From assembly GCA_913050095.1 (NCBI GenBank), contig CAJXAV010000007.1, positions 1-42,188 on the forward strand: a stretch of DNA of 42,188 nt, given 5' to 3'. The translations under genes and the position numbers were made by a program. The stretch is from an uncultured Gammaproteobacteria bacterium (GTDB lineage Bacteria; Pseudomonadota; Gammaproteobacteria; Poriferisulfidales; GCA-002705445). Shown here in pieces: positions 19,032 to 27,712 of this stretch (position 1 is its first letter; every line of letters starts with the position of its first letter). Below the pieces are notes generated by a model. It made no database searches, was not told the origin of the DNA, and worked only from the letters and a program-made list of their open reading frames with translations.

Positions 19032-19784
19032 ATGGCTAATTATAAAGATAAAAATAAAGAAAAATATAAAAAAATATTATTTATTCCCGGCTGGGGATTT
19101 TGTAACGAAATATGGAAAAAATTTGCCTCAGAATTTTTTGATTTAAACAATTGTATATTTATAGATTTCTATGAGTATTTATATAATGCAAATGGAGATA
19201 TTAAAGTTGCAGCTAATGAAGTTTTAAATGATTATAAGGATATTGATTTAGTATTTTCTTGGTCATTAGGATGTTTTATGGCAAAAGAAATAGAATATTT
19301 ATTAGTGAAAAATCCAATAAAAATTGTTTATGTAGCCTATACACCAAATTTCATGCAAACTGATTCTTGGAATTTTGGTTTTAATATAAAAACAATTAAT
19401 AAGTTAAGATTAGAATTGGAAAAGGATCGAGAAAAGGCTTTAAAAAACTTCTATTTATTGATTCTTGGAATACATAAAAATAAAAATTTTTTCTACAAAA
19501 TCATGCTCGAACATATTGATTACGTTATGAAAGTGAATTTAAAAAAACTCTATATAGCTCTAGATGTATTACAAACATGTAGCTATAACTTAAGTTTGCA
19601 TAATGAAAAAAACAAAAATTTATATATTTACGGCAAAGAAGATAGTATTGTTTCTTCAAATATTGCTCACCTTGTAGAAAAAAATGAGCCAAGCGCAAAA
19701 GTAATAACAATAATCAACTCTTCTCATATTCCTTTTTTAACAAATGAAGAAGAGTTTGCAGAAATTTTAAGAAAAAATATATGA
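19032..19784 (+). CDS. bioH: Pimeloyl-ACP methyl ester esterase (BioH-like)
   Basis: Alpha/beta hydrolase of 250 residues that would remove the methyl group from pimeloyl-ACP methyl ester, ending pimelate assembly for biotin. The oxyanion region is FIPGWGFCNEIWKKF, the nucleophile Ser lies in FSWSLGCFMA (residues about 75-84), the Asp in IYGKEDSIV and the His in SSHIPFL. The sequence is diverged and Lys-rich, but it overlaps bioC by four bases (ATGA), which fixes its role. AT-rich sequence ending in TATTATAG lies three bases before the ATG; no Shine-Dalgarno is visible. Confidence 0.85.
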   Translation: MANYKDKNKEKYKKILFIPGWGFCNEIWKKFASEFFDLNNCIFIDFYEYLYNANGDIKVAANEVLNDYKDIDLVFSWSLGCFMAKEIEYLLVKNPIKIVYVAYTPNFMQTDSWNFGFNIKTINKLRLELEKDREKALKNFYLLILGIHKNKNFFYKIMLEHIDYVMKVNLKKLYIALDVLQTCSYNLSLHNEKNKNLYIYGKEDSIVSSNIAHLVEKNEPSAKVITIINSSHIPFLTNEEEFAEILRKNI

Positions 19785-20572
19785 AAGATGTAAGTAATAA
19801 AAAATTAAGTAACATGTATATAGAATCAGCAATTGTTCAGAAAGAAATCATTGATCGTTTAATGCAGAGACTTTCTTTGATAAATATCTCACCACAAAAA
19901 ATTATTGATATTGGCTCAGGAATTGGGTTAGGAACAGAAAAAATCATTCAAAAATATGCTAACTCAGAATGTTATATGCTAGATAATTCTCTAGAATCTT
20001 TAAAAGAAAATTTTGTAAAAAGTTCAACATTGAAAAAAGTTTGTGCAAATTTTAAAAAAATTCCTTTTCCAAATAGTACTTTTGACTTTGTTTTTTCTTC
20101 ATCGGCCTTGCATTGGGACTTAAATATTCAAGAATCTTTTCAAGAGATATACCGTGTTTTAAAACCTGGAGGATTATTTCTGTTTGCAACTTATGGTCCA
20201 GATACTTTAATTGAGCTTAGGTCGTCATGGTCAAGAGTTGATACATGCAAACATGTTAACGATTTTTATGATATGCATGATATTGGTGATCTTATGCAGA
20301 ATATTAATTTTAATGACTCTGTTGTCGATGTAGAAAGCATAGTTATTGAATATAAGAGTGTGCTTCAACTTCAGAAAGATTTAAAAAATATTGGTTCAAA
20401 AGTTATTTCTTCAAAAGAAAAGAAGCTTGGCTTATTTTCTAGTAGTAAAATGAAGCAAATGTATAGCGAGTACGAAAAATTTAGATCCAAAGAAGGGGTG
20501 CTGCCTGCAACTTATGAAGTAATCTATGGGTCAGCCTGGAAAAAATTTAATACATTAAAAGTGGTCGACTGA
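19781..20572 (+). CDS. bioC: Malonyl-ACP O-methyltransferase
   Basis: SAM-dependent methyltransferase that masks malonyl-ACP so that fatty-acid enzymes can build the pimelate chain. 263 residues. SAM motif I is IIDIGSGIGLGTEKI (about residues 41-55), the acidic residue follows in CYMLDNS, motif III is VFSSSALHWD, and LKPGGLFLFATYGPDTLIE is the BioC-type post-motif. The C-terminal PATYEVIYGSAWK is also typical of gammaproteobacterial BioC. It ends at the intergenic region before the cytochrome oxidase locus; the remaining biotin gene seen here, bioD, is at 34.9 kb. Confidence 0.94.
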   Translation: MKDVSNKKLSNMYIESAIVQKEIIDRLMQRLSLINISPQKIIDIGSGIGLGTEKIIQKYANSECYMLDNSLESLKENFVKSSTLKKVCANFKKIPFPNSTFDFVFSSSALHWDLNIQESFQEIYRVLKPGGLFLFATYGPDTLIELRSSWSRVDTCKHVNDFYDMHDIGDLMQNINFNDSVVDVESIVIEYKSVLQLQKDLKNIGSKVISSKEKKLGLFSSSKMKQMYSEYEKFRSKEGVLPATYEVIYGSAWKKFNTLKVVD

Positions 20573-20714
20573 TTTTTTTTGAGTTCTTCATTTTTTAGGT
20601 ATTTTTCGAAAAAAATGACCTTTTTTGGAACAACAAGTCAATGCAAATTCGATATAAACTTTGTATAATTTAGTTATAGATTAACACTAGGTTTTTTTCG
20701 AATATAGTTACATT
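20573..20714 (+). promoter_or_regulatory. Intergenic region before the cytochrome oxidase locus, likely promoter
   Basis: 142 bases of AT-rich sequence. A perfect TATAAT at 20664-20669, preceded by TTTG, is the best -10 candidate, with a weak -35 around 20641. That gives a leader of about 40 bases to the DUF2244 start. A short self-complementary stretch (TTTTTCGAAAAAA, near 20603-20617) after bioC may act as a weak terminator, but it is only AT pairing around TTCGAA. No regulator site is recognised. Confidence 0.45.
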
Positions 20715-21203
20715 ATGATTACTAGAACATACGATGGACATGAAGAATATATAATTAGTGGAAATAACTCATTATCGTTTCATGGCAGCATTATATTTAT
20801 ATCTTTAATAAGCTGTATTTCCTTATTTATAGCATTGGGATTCACAATTAAAGGATATTGGATAATATTGCCATTTGCTGGATTAGAGATGATTTTCTTA
20901 GCAGTTATGCTATTATACTGCTGCCATAATAATTCGATGTATGAAAAAATTCAGATTTTTGAAGATAAAGTTAATATATCTTCAAAATACAGGAAAAATA
21001 AAGGGTTTTTTGAGGTAAATAAGTATTGGGCATCTTTAGTTTTAACTAAGCCAAAGCTCAGAGGACACCCTCACAAATTATATGTCAGATACAAGGGAAG
21101 GGAGATGGAAATCGGAGTTATGCTGGAAGATAAAGAAAGGCTTGAACTTGCAGAAATGTTAAACACTTCATTTAGAAAAGGAATAAATAATGAGATATTT
21201 TAA
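20715..21203 (+). CDS. DUF2244 membrane protein of the cytochrome oxidase locus
   Basis: 162 residues with two hydrophobic segments (about residues 25-45 and 48-70, SIIFISLISCISLFIALGF and WIILPFAGLEMIFLAVMLLY), followed by a soluble domain (IQIFEDKVNISSKY, RGHPHKLYVRYKGREMEIG, DKERLELAEML) that matches the DUF2244 pattern. The family is often next to cytochrome oxidase genes; its role is not established. The end overlaps the coxB start by 14 bases, so it is the first gene of the operon. Confidence 0.82.
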   Translation: MITRTYDGHEEYIISGNNSLSFHGSIIFISLISCISLFIALGFTIKGYWIILPFAGLEMIFLAVMLLYCCHNNSMYEKIQIFEDKVNISSKYRKNKGFFEVNKYWASLVLTKPKLRGHPHKLYVRYKGREMEIGVMLEDKERLELAEMLNTSFRKGINNEIF

Positions 21204-21996
21204 TAAATTTTTAATTTTTGTAATGGTTAATTTCTTTGCCATATCTGCACACGCAGGTTGGTTAGACCTAAATATGACTCAGGGAGTAACTGATATTAGC
21301 CAGGAAGTTTTTGGGCTACATATGCTGATACTTTGGATATGTGTTGTTATTGGCGTCATTGTATTTGGGGCAATGTTTTGGTCAATTCTTATGCATAGAA
21401 AATCAAAAGGCGTAAAACCTGCAACTTTTCATGAAAGCACAAGCTTAGAATTTTTGTGGACGATTGTTCCTTTTGTAATTTTGATCGGTATGGCGGTACC
21501 TGCAACAAAAACTTTAATAAAAATGTATGATCACAGTGACTCTGAAATACACATCAAAATTACTGGATATCAATGGCTATGGCAATATGAATACTTAAAT
21601 TCTGACGTTGCTTTTTACAGCAAATTATCTACTCCGTATAATGAGATATACAATAAAGAAAAGAAAAATATTAATTATCTTCAAGAAGTTGATAATGAGC
21701 TTATAGTCCCTATAAATAAAAAAATAAGATTTTTGTTAACATCAAATGATGTTTTACATGCATGGTGGGTTCCAGATTTAGCACTTAAAAAAGATGCTAT
21801 CCCAGGATTTATAAATGAAATGTCAGTTGTTATTAATGAGCCCGGAATATACAGGGGGCGATGCGCAGAACTATGTGGTAGGCATCACGGATTTATGCCT
21901 ATTGTTATAAAAGCAGTTGAAGAGAAGGAATATAATGAATGGTTAGCTAATGCTTCTGATAAAAAAACTTCAGGCATTGCTAAAATTAATAAATAA
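21190..21996 (+). CDS. ctaC: Cytochrome c oxidase subunit II
   Basis: Receives electrons from cytochrome c through the dinuclear CuA centre in the periplasm. 268 residues: signal peptide ending AISAHA, two transmembrane helices (about residues 44-66 and 85-106), TGYQWLWQYEY, the first CuA His in NDVLHAWWVPDL, and the remaining ligands in GRCAELCGRHHGFM (Cys, Glu, Cys, His, Met). No C-terminal cytochrome c domain is present. Confidence 0.97.
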   Translation: MRYFNKFLIFVMVNFFAISAHAGWLDLNMTQGVTDISQEVFGLHMLILWICVVIGVIVFGAMFWSILMHRKSKGVKPATFHESTSLEFLWTIVPFVILIGMAVPATKTLIKMYDHSDSEIHIKITGYQWLWQYEYLNSDVAFYSKLSTPYNEIYNKEKKNINYLQEVDNELIVPINKKIRFLLTSNDVLHAWWVPDLALKKDAIPGFINEMSVVINEPGIYRGRCAELCGRHHGFMPIVIKAVEEKEYNEWLANASDKKTSGIAKINK

Positions 21997-22007
21997 GGAG
22001 AATTATT

Positions 22008-23579
22008 ATGAGTTCGGTAGTTAAAGACACACATCATGAAGAACATCCATCAGGTATTATGAGGTGGATAACGACTACAAACCATAAAGATATTGGGACA
22101 CTTTATCTTTGGTTTGCGATGATAATGTTTTTCATCGGTGGGTTAATGGCCTTAGTAATAAGATCAGAATTATTTCAACCCGGTTTACAATTTGTAGATC
22201 CGCAGTTTTTTAATTCAATGACTACAATGCATGCTCTTGTAATGATCTTTGGTGTTGTTATGCCAGCATTTACAGGGTTGGCAAACTGGATGATACCTAT
22301 AATGATTGGTGGTCCTGATATGGCCTTACCAAGAATGAATAATTGGAGTTTCTGGATTATGCCGTTTGCATTTTCTATGCTTCTTTCAACCTTATGGATG
22401 GATGGTGGAGCACCAGCTGGCGGTTGGACACTTTATCCACCATTAAGTCTTCAAACTGGTGATGCATTCCCATTTCTAATATTTGCTATACATTTTATGG
22501 GTTTATCCTCAATTATGGGTGCCATTAATATAGTTGCTACAATTCTTAATATGAGAGCTCCAGGAATGACACTTATGAAGATGCCTCTATTTGTTTGGAC
22601 TTGGCTAATAACCGCATTTTTATTGATTGCTGTAATGCCGGTTTTAGCTGGCGGAGTAACAATGTTGTTAACAGATAAGTTTTTTGGAACAAGTTTTTTT
22701 AATGCTGCTGGCGGCGGAGATCCAGTAATGTTCCAGCACATTTTCTGGTTTTTCGGTCACCCTGAAGTATACATCTTAATTCTTCCGTCTTTTGGTGTTG
22801 TATCTGCAATAATTCCAACTTTCGCACGCAAACCATTGTTTGGATACAGTTCAATGGTATATGCAACTGCTTCCATAGCTTTCTTATCGTTTATAGTATG
22901 GGCGCATCATATGTTTACGGTCGGTATGCCTTTAGCTGGTGAAGTATTCTTTATGTTTGCCACAATGCTTATTGCGGTTCCTACTGGAGTTAAGGTATTT
23001 AACTGGGTTACAACAATGTGGAAAGGGGCAATGACTTTCGAAACCCCAATGCTTTTTGCGATTGGTTTTATTATTATGTTCACAATCGGTGGATTTTCTG
23101 GATTAATGTTGGCAATAACACCAGCTGATTTCCAATATCATGATACTTATTTTGTTGTTGCGCATTTTCACTATGTATTAGTACCAGGTTCTATATTTGC
23201 GATCATGGCAGCATGTTATTTCTGGTTGCCAAAATGGACAGGAAATATGTATTCTGAAACTCTTGGGAAGGCACATTTCTGGCTTTCGACATTCTTTGTG
23301 AATTTAACTTTTTTCCCAATGCATTTTGTTGGATTAGCTGGAATGCCAAGAAGAATTCCAGACTATTCACTGCAATTTGCAGATTATAATATGATAGCGA
23401 GTATAGGTGCTTTCGGGTTTGGGTTTGCGCAATTAATTTTCCTATACCTTATTATTAAAACAATTAAAGGTGGCGTGAAGGCAACAGATAAAGTTTGGGA
23501 AGGAGCTGAGGGATTAGAATGGACTTTATCTTCTCCACCACCATATCATTCATTTAACACACCACCTGTTATTAAATAG
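22008..23579 (+). CDS. ctaD: Cytochrome c oxidase subunit I
   Basis: Catalytic heme-copper subunit with heme a and the heme a3-CuB site. 523 residues, about twelve helices. Key segments: TTMHALVMIFGV with a heme a His, the HPEVYILILPSFG motif with the cross-linked His-Tyr, VWAHHMFTVG with the CuB histidines, and DTYFVVAHFHYVL with the heme a3 and heme a histidines. D-channel Asp (residues MNNWSF... nearby) is not checked. A strong Shine-Dalgarno AAGGAG lies eight bases before the ATG. Confidence 0.98.
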   Translation: MSSVVKDTHHEEHPSGIMRWITTTNHKDIGTLYLWFAMIMFFIGGLMALVIRSELFQPGLQFVDPQFFNSMTTMHALVMIFGVVMPAFTGLANWMIPIMIGGPDMALPRMNNWSFWIMPFAFSMLLSTLWMDGGAPAGGWTLYPPLSLQTGDAFPFLIFAIHFMGLSSIMGAINIVATILNMRAPGMTLMKMPLFVWTWLITAFLLIAVMPVLAGGVTMLLTDKFFGTSFFNAAGGGDPVMFQHIFWFFGHPEVYILILPSFGVVSAIIPTFARKPLFGYSSMVYATASIAFLSFIVWAHHMFTVGMPLAGEVFFMFATMLIAVPTGVKVFNWVTTMWKGAMTFETPMLFAIGFIIMFTIGGFSGLMLAITPADFQYHDTYFVVAHFHYVLVPGSIFAIMAACYFWLPKWTGNMYSETLGKAHFWLSTFFVNLTFFPMHFVGLAGMPRRIPDYSLQFADYNMIASIGAFGFGFAQLIFLYLIIKTIKGGVKATDKVWEGAEGLEWTLSSPPPYHSFNTPPVIK

Positions 23580-23603
23580 TAATTAAGGTTACTAGGAGAA
23601 TTT

Positions 23604-23702
23604 TTGGAGACTAAAAAAAAGGTAAAATTAACAACAATTATTTTAGCGCTAATAGCGATATTAATTTATATTAGCTTTTATTACATTATGTCTAGCAGGT
23701 AG
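23604..23702 (+). CDS. Small single-pass membrane protein of the oxidase locus (TTG start)
   Basis: A 32-residue frame begins at a TTG three or four bases after AGGAGA, and starts METKKKVKLTTIILALIAI, with one transmembrane helix of about 20 residues and a short polar tail (MSSR). It fills the gap between ctaD and the cox11 gene, ending nine bases before the latter. Many beta- and gammaproteobacteria have a tiny 'cytochrome oxidase small assembly protein' at this place, and I think this is the counterpart. The coding call rests on position, Shine-Dalgarno and hydrophobic pattern; there is no homology proof. Confidence 0.7.
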   Translation: METKKKVKLTTIILALIAILIYISFYYIMSSR

Positions 23703-23711
23703 TTAAAAAAT

Positions 23712-24278
23712 ATGAATTATAAAAGTTTAAATATTAAGACAACTAAAAAATTAATTTTTGTATGTTTTACAATGTTTCTTTTTTCATTTGCCTTAATACC
23801 TTTATATAATATTATTTGTGATGTCACAGGTTTGAATGGCAATACATCAAACCTCAAAGAAAAAATTGAGTCATATTCTGAAAATAAAAATATTAGTTCT
23901 GAAAAATTAAATATTCAGTTTATTTCACACCAGTCAAACGATAAAAAGCTATCATTTAAACCTTCAGAATTTGAGATGAGTATATCTCCAGGAAAAGTTT
24001 ATAGTACTCTTTACATCGCAACAAATAAAACAGGTGAGACTATTATTGGTCAAGCAGTTCCAAGCGTGTCTCCAAATGAGGCGTCAAAATACTTAAAAAA
24101 AATAGAGTGTTTCTGTTTTGAAGAGCAGACTTTCAAGCCTGGTGAAATTGTAAAATTACCGCTATATTTTGCTATAGATGAAAAACTACCAAATAGAATA
24201 AAAACAGTCACATTATCGTATTCTTTTTTTGAAAAAATAAATGTGTCTAAAAAAACTAATTTTAAAGGGGAGAAGTAG
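23712..24278 (+). CDS. ctaG: Cytochrome c oxidase assembly protein Cox11/CtaG
   Basis: Membrane-anchored periplasmic copper chaperone that loads CuB in subunit I. 188 residues: one helix near residues 12-32, then YNIICDVTGLNG, and the copper motif ECFCFEEQTFKPGE (CFCF) near residue 137. The beta-rich periplasmic domain ends with VTLSYSFFE. The stop touches the start of ctaE. Confidence 0.96.
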   Translation: MNYKSLNIKTTKKLIFVCFTMFLFSFALIPLYNIICDVTGLNGNTSNLKEKIESYSENKNISSEKLNIQFISHQSNDKKLSFKPSEFEMSISPGKVYSTLYIATNKTGETIIGQAVPSVSPNEASKYLKKIECFCFEEQTFKPGEIVKLPLYFAIDEKLPNRIKTVTLSYSFFEKINVSKKTNFKGEK

Positions 24279-25148
24279 ATGTCAGAATCAGGAAGTTATT
24301 ACATACCACATGGAAGCAAATGGCCAATTATTGCTACAGTAGGTGTTTGTACATCAATGGTCGGTGGTTCGTCATTATTAAATGGTAGCGATATTGGAAA
24401 ATATATCTTGTTTGCGGGGCTAGCAATAGTTGTATTTATGATTGTAGGTTGGTTTAGTACTGTAATCTCAGAAAGCGAGGACGGTCTATACGATTCTCAA
24501 GTTGATTCGTCGTTTAGAATGGGAATGATATGGTTTATTTTCTCTGAAGTAATGTTCTTTGCAGCTTTTTTTGGAGCTCTTTATTATGTGAGGGCTTATT
24601 CATTACCATGGTTAGGCGGTGAAGGGTCAGGCTTAGCAACAAATACTTTTTTGTGGCCTGAATATGAAGCTATCTGGCCGTTAACAGGAAATGGCCCAGG
24701 AGAAATTGGCGGAGATTTTAAAACTATGGGAGCATGGGGGCTACCAGCTATAAACACAGCAATACTTTTAACAAGTGGGGTTACATTGACATGGGCCCAT
24801 CATGCACTTAAAGAAATGAAAAGAATGCAGTTAATTATTGGATTAGGTTTGACTGTAGCTTTAGGTATAATTTTTATGTACTTACAGGCACTTGAGTATG
24901 GCCATGCTTTTAACGATTTGAACTTAAACATGGGTAGTGGAATATATGGATCAACATTTTTCATGCTTACAGGATTTCATGGTTTTCATGTAACTATTGG
25001 CACCATAATGTTAATGGTAATTTTGGGTAGATCTATATATGGGCATTTTAATCCAAAAAACCACTTCGCATTTGAGGCGGTTGCTTGGTATTGGCATTTT
25101 GTAGATGTAGTTTGGCTTGGGTTATTTATCTTTGTATATTGGATATAA
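24279..25148 (+). CDS. ctaE: Cytochrome c oxidase subunit III
   Basis: 289 residues, seven helices. Matches: YYIPHGSKWPI at the start, MGMIWFIFSEVMFFAAFFGALYY (here cut: FIFSEVMFFAAFFGALYYV), GAWGLPAINTAILLTSGVTLTWAHHA, YGSTFFMLTGFHGFHVTIG and FEAVAWYWHFVDVVWLGLF. Shine-Dalgarno GGGGAG precedes the ATG by 6-7 bases. It ends two bases from the DUF2909 gene on the other strand. Confidence 0.97.
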   Translation: MSESGSYYIPHGSKWPIIATVGVCTSMVGGSSLLNGSDIGKYILFAGLAIVVFMIVGWFSTVISESEDGLYDSQVDSSFRMGMIWFIFSEVMFFAAFFGALYYVRAYSLPWLGGEGSGLATNTFLWPEYEAIWPLTGNGPGEIGGDFKTMGAWGLPAINTAILLTSGVTLTWAHHALKEMKRMQLIIGLGLTVALGIIFMYLQALEYGHAFNDLNLNMGSGIYGSTFFMLTGFHGFHVTIGTIMLMVILGRSIYGHFNPKNHFAFEAVAWYWHFVDVVWLGLFIFVYWI

Positions 25149-25150
25149 AA

Positions 25151-25357
25151 TTATTTATATACTCCATGTGGCTGAATATATCCATTCATATACATGATGA
25201 TAAGTATTATAAATAATAATACTGATAAGCCTATTCTAACTTTTAGCGCATTTACGACTCTTTTCTTGTCGCTTTTATCTTTGACTAAGAAGAATAGTGA
25301 GCTAAATAAACTAATAATGATAAGTAAAAATAAAAATATAAAAATGATTTTAAACAT
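25151..25357 (-). CDS. DUF2909 twin-transmembrane protein
   Basis: 68 residues with two hydrophobic helices (residues 2-25 and 43-60) joined by a basic loop, KDKSDKKRVVNALKVRIGLS, where VVNALKxRIGLS is characteristic of DUF2909. It lies between ctaE and the SURF1 gene but on the opposite strand, as in Pseudomonas-type loci. The ATG is only 17 bases from the SURF1 ATG, so the two share a very small divergent control region. Confidence 0.85.
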   Translation of the reverse strand: MFKIIFIFLFLLIIISLFSSLFFLVKDKSDKKRVVNALKVRIGLSVLLFIILIIMYMNGYIQPHGVYK

Positions 25358-25374
25358 GTGTAAAATATTTGTTT

Positions 25375-26103
25375 ATGAGAATTAAACTACTTTCTAGCAT
25401 TATTTTTCTATTATGTATATCCTTATTTGTATCTTTAGGATTATGGCAATTAGAAAGAGCAAACGAAAAAGAAAATATAGTAAATTTATATAAAAAAAGA
25501 CAGTCATTTAAACCTGAAAAAATTTCTTTTATTTCAGATAACAATATTAAAAAAAAATATTACAGAAACTATGTAATTCAAGGTAAATATATAAATAAAA
25601 TTTTTCTGATTGATAATAAAATTAAAAATAAAAAACCAGGTTTTAACGTAATAACCCCTTTTAAATTATTAGATAGCAACGAAATAATTCTTGTAGATAG
25701 AGGTTGGATTAAAATGAAGGGAGAGCGTCAGAACATTAATAAAAATTATCAATATTTAAATAATCAAGGGATTCAGAACAATGTACAAGAAATTAACGGC
25801 TATATTTATCCTAGAGATAAGAGTTATACTATTGGTAATATATCGACTGATAAAAAATGGCCTAGATTGTTGCAAGCCATAAATTTTGAAGAAGTTAAAA
25901 ACTCCATTGATGAAAAAAATCTTTTAATATCAGGAGTAGTTTTTAGGTTAAGTCCTGAAAATAAATATGGGTTCAATAGAAACTGGCAAATTGTATTTAT
26001 GGATAGCAATAAACATCTGGGTTATGCATTTCAATGGTTTAGCATGGCGCTTGCGTTAGTTATTTTAACAATACTTTTTTTTATGAGAAAAAAAAATGAA
26101 TAA
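25375..26103 (+). CDS. SURF1 family cytochrome oxidase biogenesis protein
   Basis: Helps insert heme a into subunit I. 242 residues from the ATG at 25375 (a TTG at 25369 would add two residues). Two terminal helices (residues 7-22 and 216-237) frame a periplasmic domain. Family motifs: SLGLWQLERANEKE, KYYRNYVIQGKYI, ILVDRGWIKMKGERQ, and near the end NRNWQIVFMDSNKHLGYAFQWFSMALALV (here cut: LGYAFQWFSMALAL). The end overlaps the next gene by eight bases. Confidence 0.94.
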   Translation: MRIKLLSSIIFLLCISLFVSLGLWQLERANEKENIVNLYKKRQSFKPEKISFISDNNIKKKYYRNYVIQGKYINKIFLIDNKIKNKKPGFNVITPFKLLDSNEIILVDRGWIKMKGERQNINKNYQYLNNQGIQNNVQEINGYIYPRDKSYTIGNISTDKKWPRLLQAINFEEVKNSIDEKNLLISGVVFRLSPENKYGFNRNWQIVFMDSNKHLGYAFQWFSMALALVILTILFFMRKKNE

Positions 26104-26671
26104 AAAAGCTGATTATTTTTCTTTAATTAAAACAAGATTATTCTTATTGCTTATAATCTTTTCTTTTGCAGGACCTTTAGTGTTGGCATCATTAATGTAC
26201 AAATATAGTGATATAGTACCAATACCTTCTCCAAAATCTCATGGAAATCTTATAGAGCCAGTAATAACAATAAATAGTAATGAAGATTTTTATGAAACTC
26301 TAATGAATGAAAAGAAATGGGTTTTTATGTACGTTTACGAAGATGAGACTTGTGATTTAGTATGTGAGGCTACACTTTATATGATGCAGCAGGTTAGAGA
26401 GTCTGTAGGAAGAGAGAGACAAAGAATATCTAATGTAGCGATTGTCAAGAAAAGTTTTTTAAATAATGAAAATAAAAAAGTTATAAATAAATACAATAAG
26501 ATAAAGTTGCTGAAAATTATAGATAACAGCTTTTTTAATAAACTTAAAAAAAATCATTTATATTTAGTTGATCCTTTGGGAAATATTTTTATGTATTATC
26601 AAAAAGATTTTAATCCGAAAGGCTTAAAAAAAGATATAAAGAAGATTTTAAAAGTATCGAGAATTGGATAA
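26096..26671 (+). CDS. SCO-like membrane thioredoxin-fold protein, oxidase assembly
   Basis: 191 residues: one N-terminal helix (about residues 15-35), then a thioredoxin-like domain. A CxxxC pair (DETCDLVCEATLYMM) stands where SCO proteins bind copper, and YLVDPLGNIFMYY matches the SCO late strand; a His (KKNHLYLVDP) lies just before it. The position between SURF1 and ctaA matches the PA0111-type protein of Pseudomonas. It may deliver copper to, or reduce, the CuA cysteines; this is inference. Overlaps upstream and follows closely downstream. Confidence 0.75.
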   Translation: MNKKADYFSLIKTRLFLLLIIFSFAGPLVLASLMYKYSDIVPIPSPKSHGNLIEPVITINSNEDFYETLMNEKKWVFMYVYEDETCDLVCEATLYMMQQVRESVGRERQRISNVAIVKKSFLNNENKKVINKYNKIKLLKIIDNSFFNKLKKNHLYLVDPLGNIFMYYQKDFNPKGLKKDIKKILKVSRIG

Positions 26672-26678
26672 AAATTTT

Positions 26679-27704
26679 ATGATAAAAATAAATAATTATT
26701 TGTTATTTGTGATTACTATTACTTTTTCAGTAATAACACTTGGAGCATATGTTAGGTTATCTCATGCAGGTTTAGGATGCCCAGATTGGCCAGGGTGTTA
26801 TGGTTTCTTAATAGGTGTACCTGATAATGCTATTGAAATTAGTAATGCCGAAAATAGCTTTAAGGGGACAAGTGTAGACATTGGTAAGGCCTGGAAAGAA
26901 ATGATTCACAGATATCTTGCAGGATTTTTAGGAATATTTATTTTTATAATTTCATACATATTTTATAAAAATAACACAAGTAAGTTATTTAAGCTTTCAG
27001 CCGCGATTTCTATTCTTGTAATAATGCAGGCGACTTTAGGAATGTTAACGGTTACTCTCCAACTGCAGCCTCTTATTGTTATGTTTCATTTAGTAGGCGG
27101 ATTAACTATTATAACTTTATTGTGGATTTTATTTTTAAGATACAATAAAAATAAATACTTTAATGAAACTGATTTATTTACAAATATTTCAACTACTCAA
27201 ATAAAGAGATTATCTTTATTAGGTTACTTAACACTTGGTGCTTTAACAATTCAGATTATGCTAGGTGGGTGGACAAGTACAAATTATGCTGCATTAGCTT
27301 GCGCAGATTTTCCAAAATGTCATGACTCATGGTGGCCACAAATGGATTTTTATAATGCATTTATAATAGAGTTTGCAACAAACTTAAATTATGAATTTGG
27401 AAGGTTGGATAGTCCTGCAAGAGTTGCTATCCATTTTACTCATAGAATTTGGGCAATAATGGTTACCACTCTAATCTTAATTCTTGCAATATTTTCATTT
27501 AAAGCAATTAAAATTTCTTATCAAAAAATAATTTCTGTTTTTCTAGTTTTTTTATTATTTGTGCAAATTCTCTTAGGCGTATTAAATATAAAAATGAGTT
27601 TACCTATTTATATCGCTGTTGCTCATAACGGTAATGCTGCTCTTTTGCTAATGTGTTTGGTAACGCAGCTATATTTAATTAGATGTGTAAAAAATAATTT
27701 GTAA
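26679..27704 (+). CDS. ctaA: Heme A synthase (Cox15/CtaA family)
   Basis: Oxidises the C8 methyl of heme O to give heme A. 341 residues from the ATG at 26679; a TTG at 26664 is an alternative that overlaps the previous stop. Eight helices in two halves. The first has YVRLSHAGLGCPDWPGCYGF with the paired cysteines and EMIHRYLAGFLG with a heme His; the second has ALACADFPKCHDSWWP and AIHFTHRIWAIMV. HLVGGLTI and VAHNGNAALLL supply other His ligands. Confidence 0.96.
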   Translation: MIKINNYLLFVITITFSVITLGAYVRLSHAGLGCPDWPGCYGFLIGVPDNAIEISNAENSFKGTSVDIGKAWKEMIHRYLAGFLGIFIFIISYIFYKNNTSKLFKLSAAISILVIMQATLGMLTVTLQLQPLIVMFHLVGGLTIITLLWILFLRYNKNKYFNETDLFTNISTTQIKRLSLLGYLTLGALTIQIMLGGWTSTNYAALACADFPKCHDSWWPQMDFYNAFIIEFATNLNYEFGRLDSPARVAIHFTHRIWAIMVTTLILILAIFSFKAIKISYQKIISVFLVFLLFVQILLGVLNIKMSLPIYIAVAHNGNAALLLMCLVTQLYLIRCVKNNL

Positions 27705-27712
27705 ATTTTATT

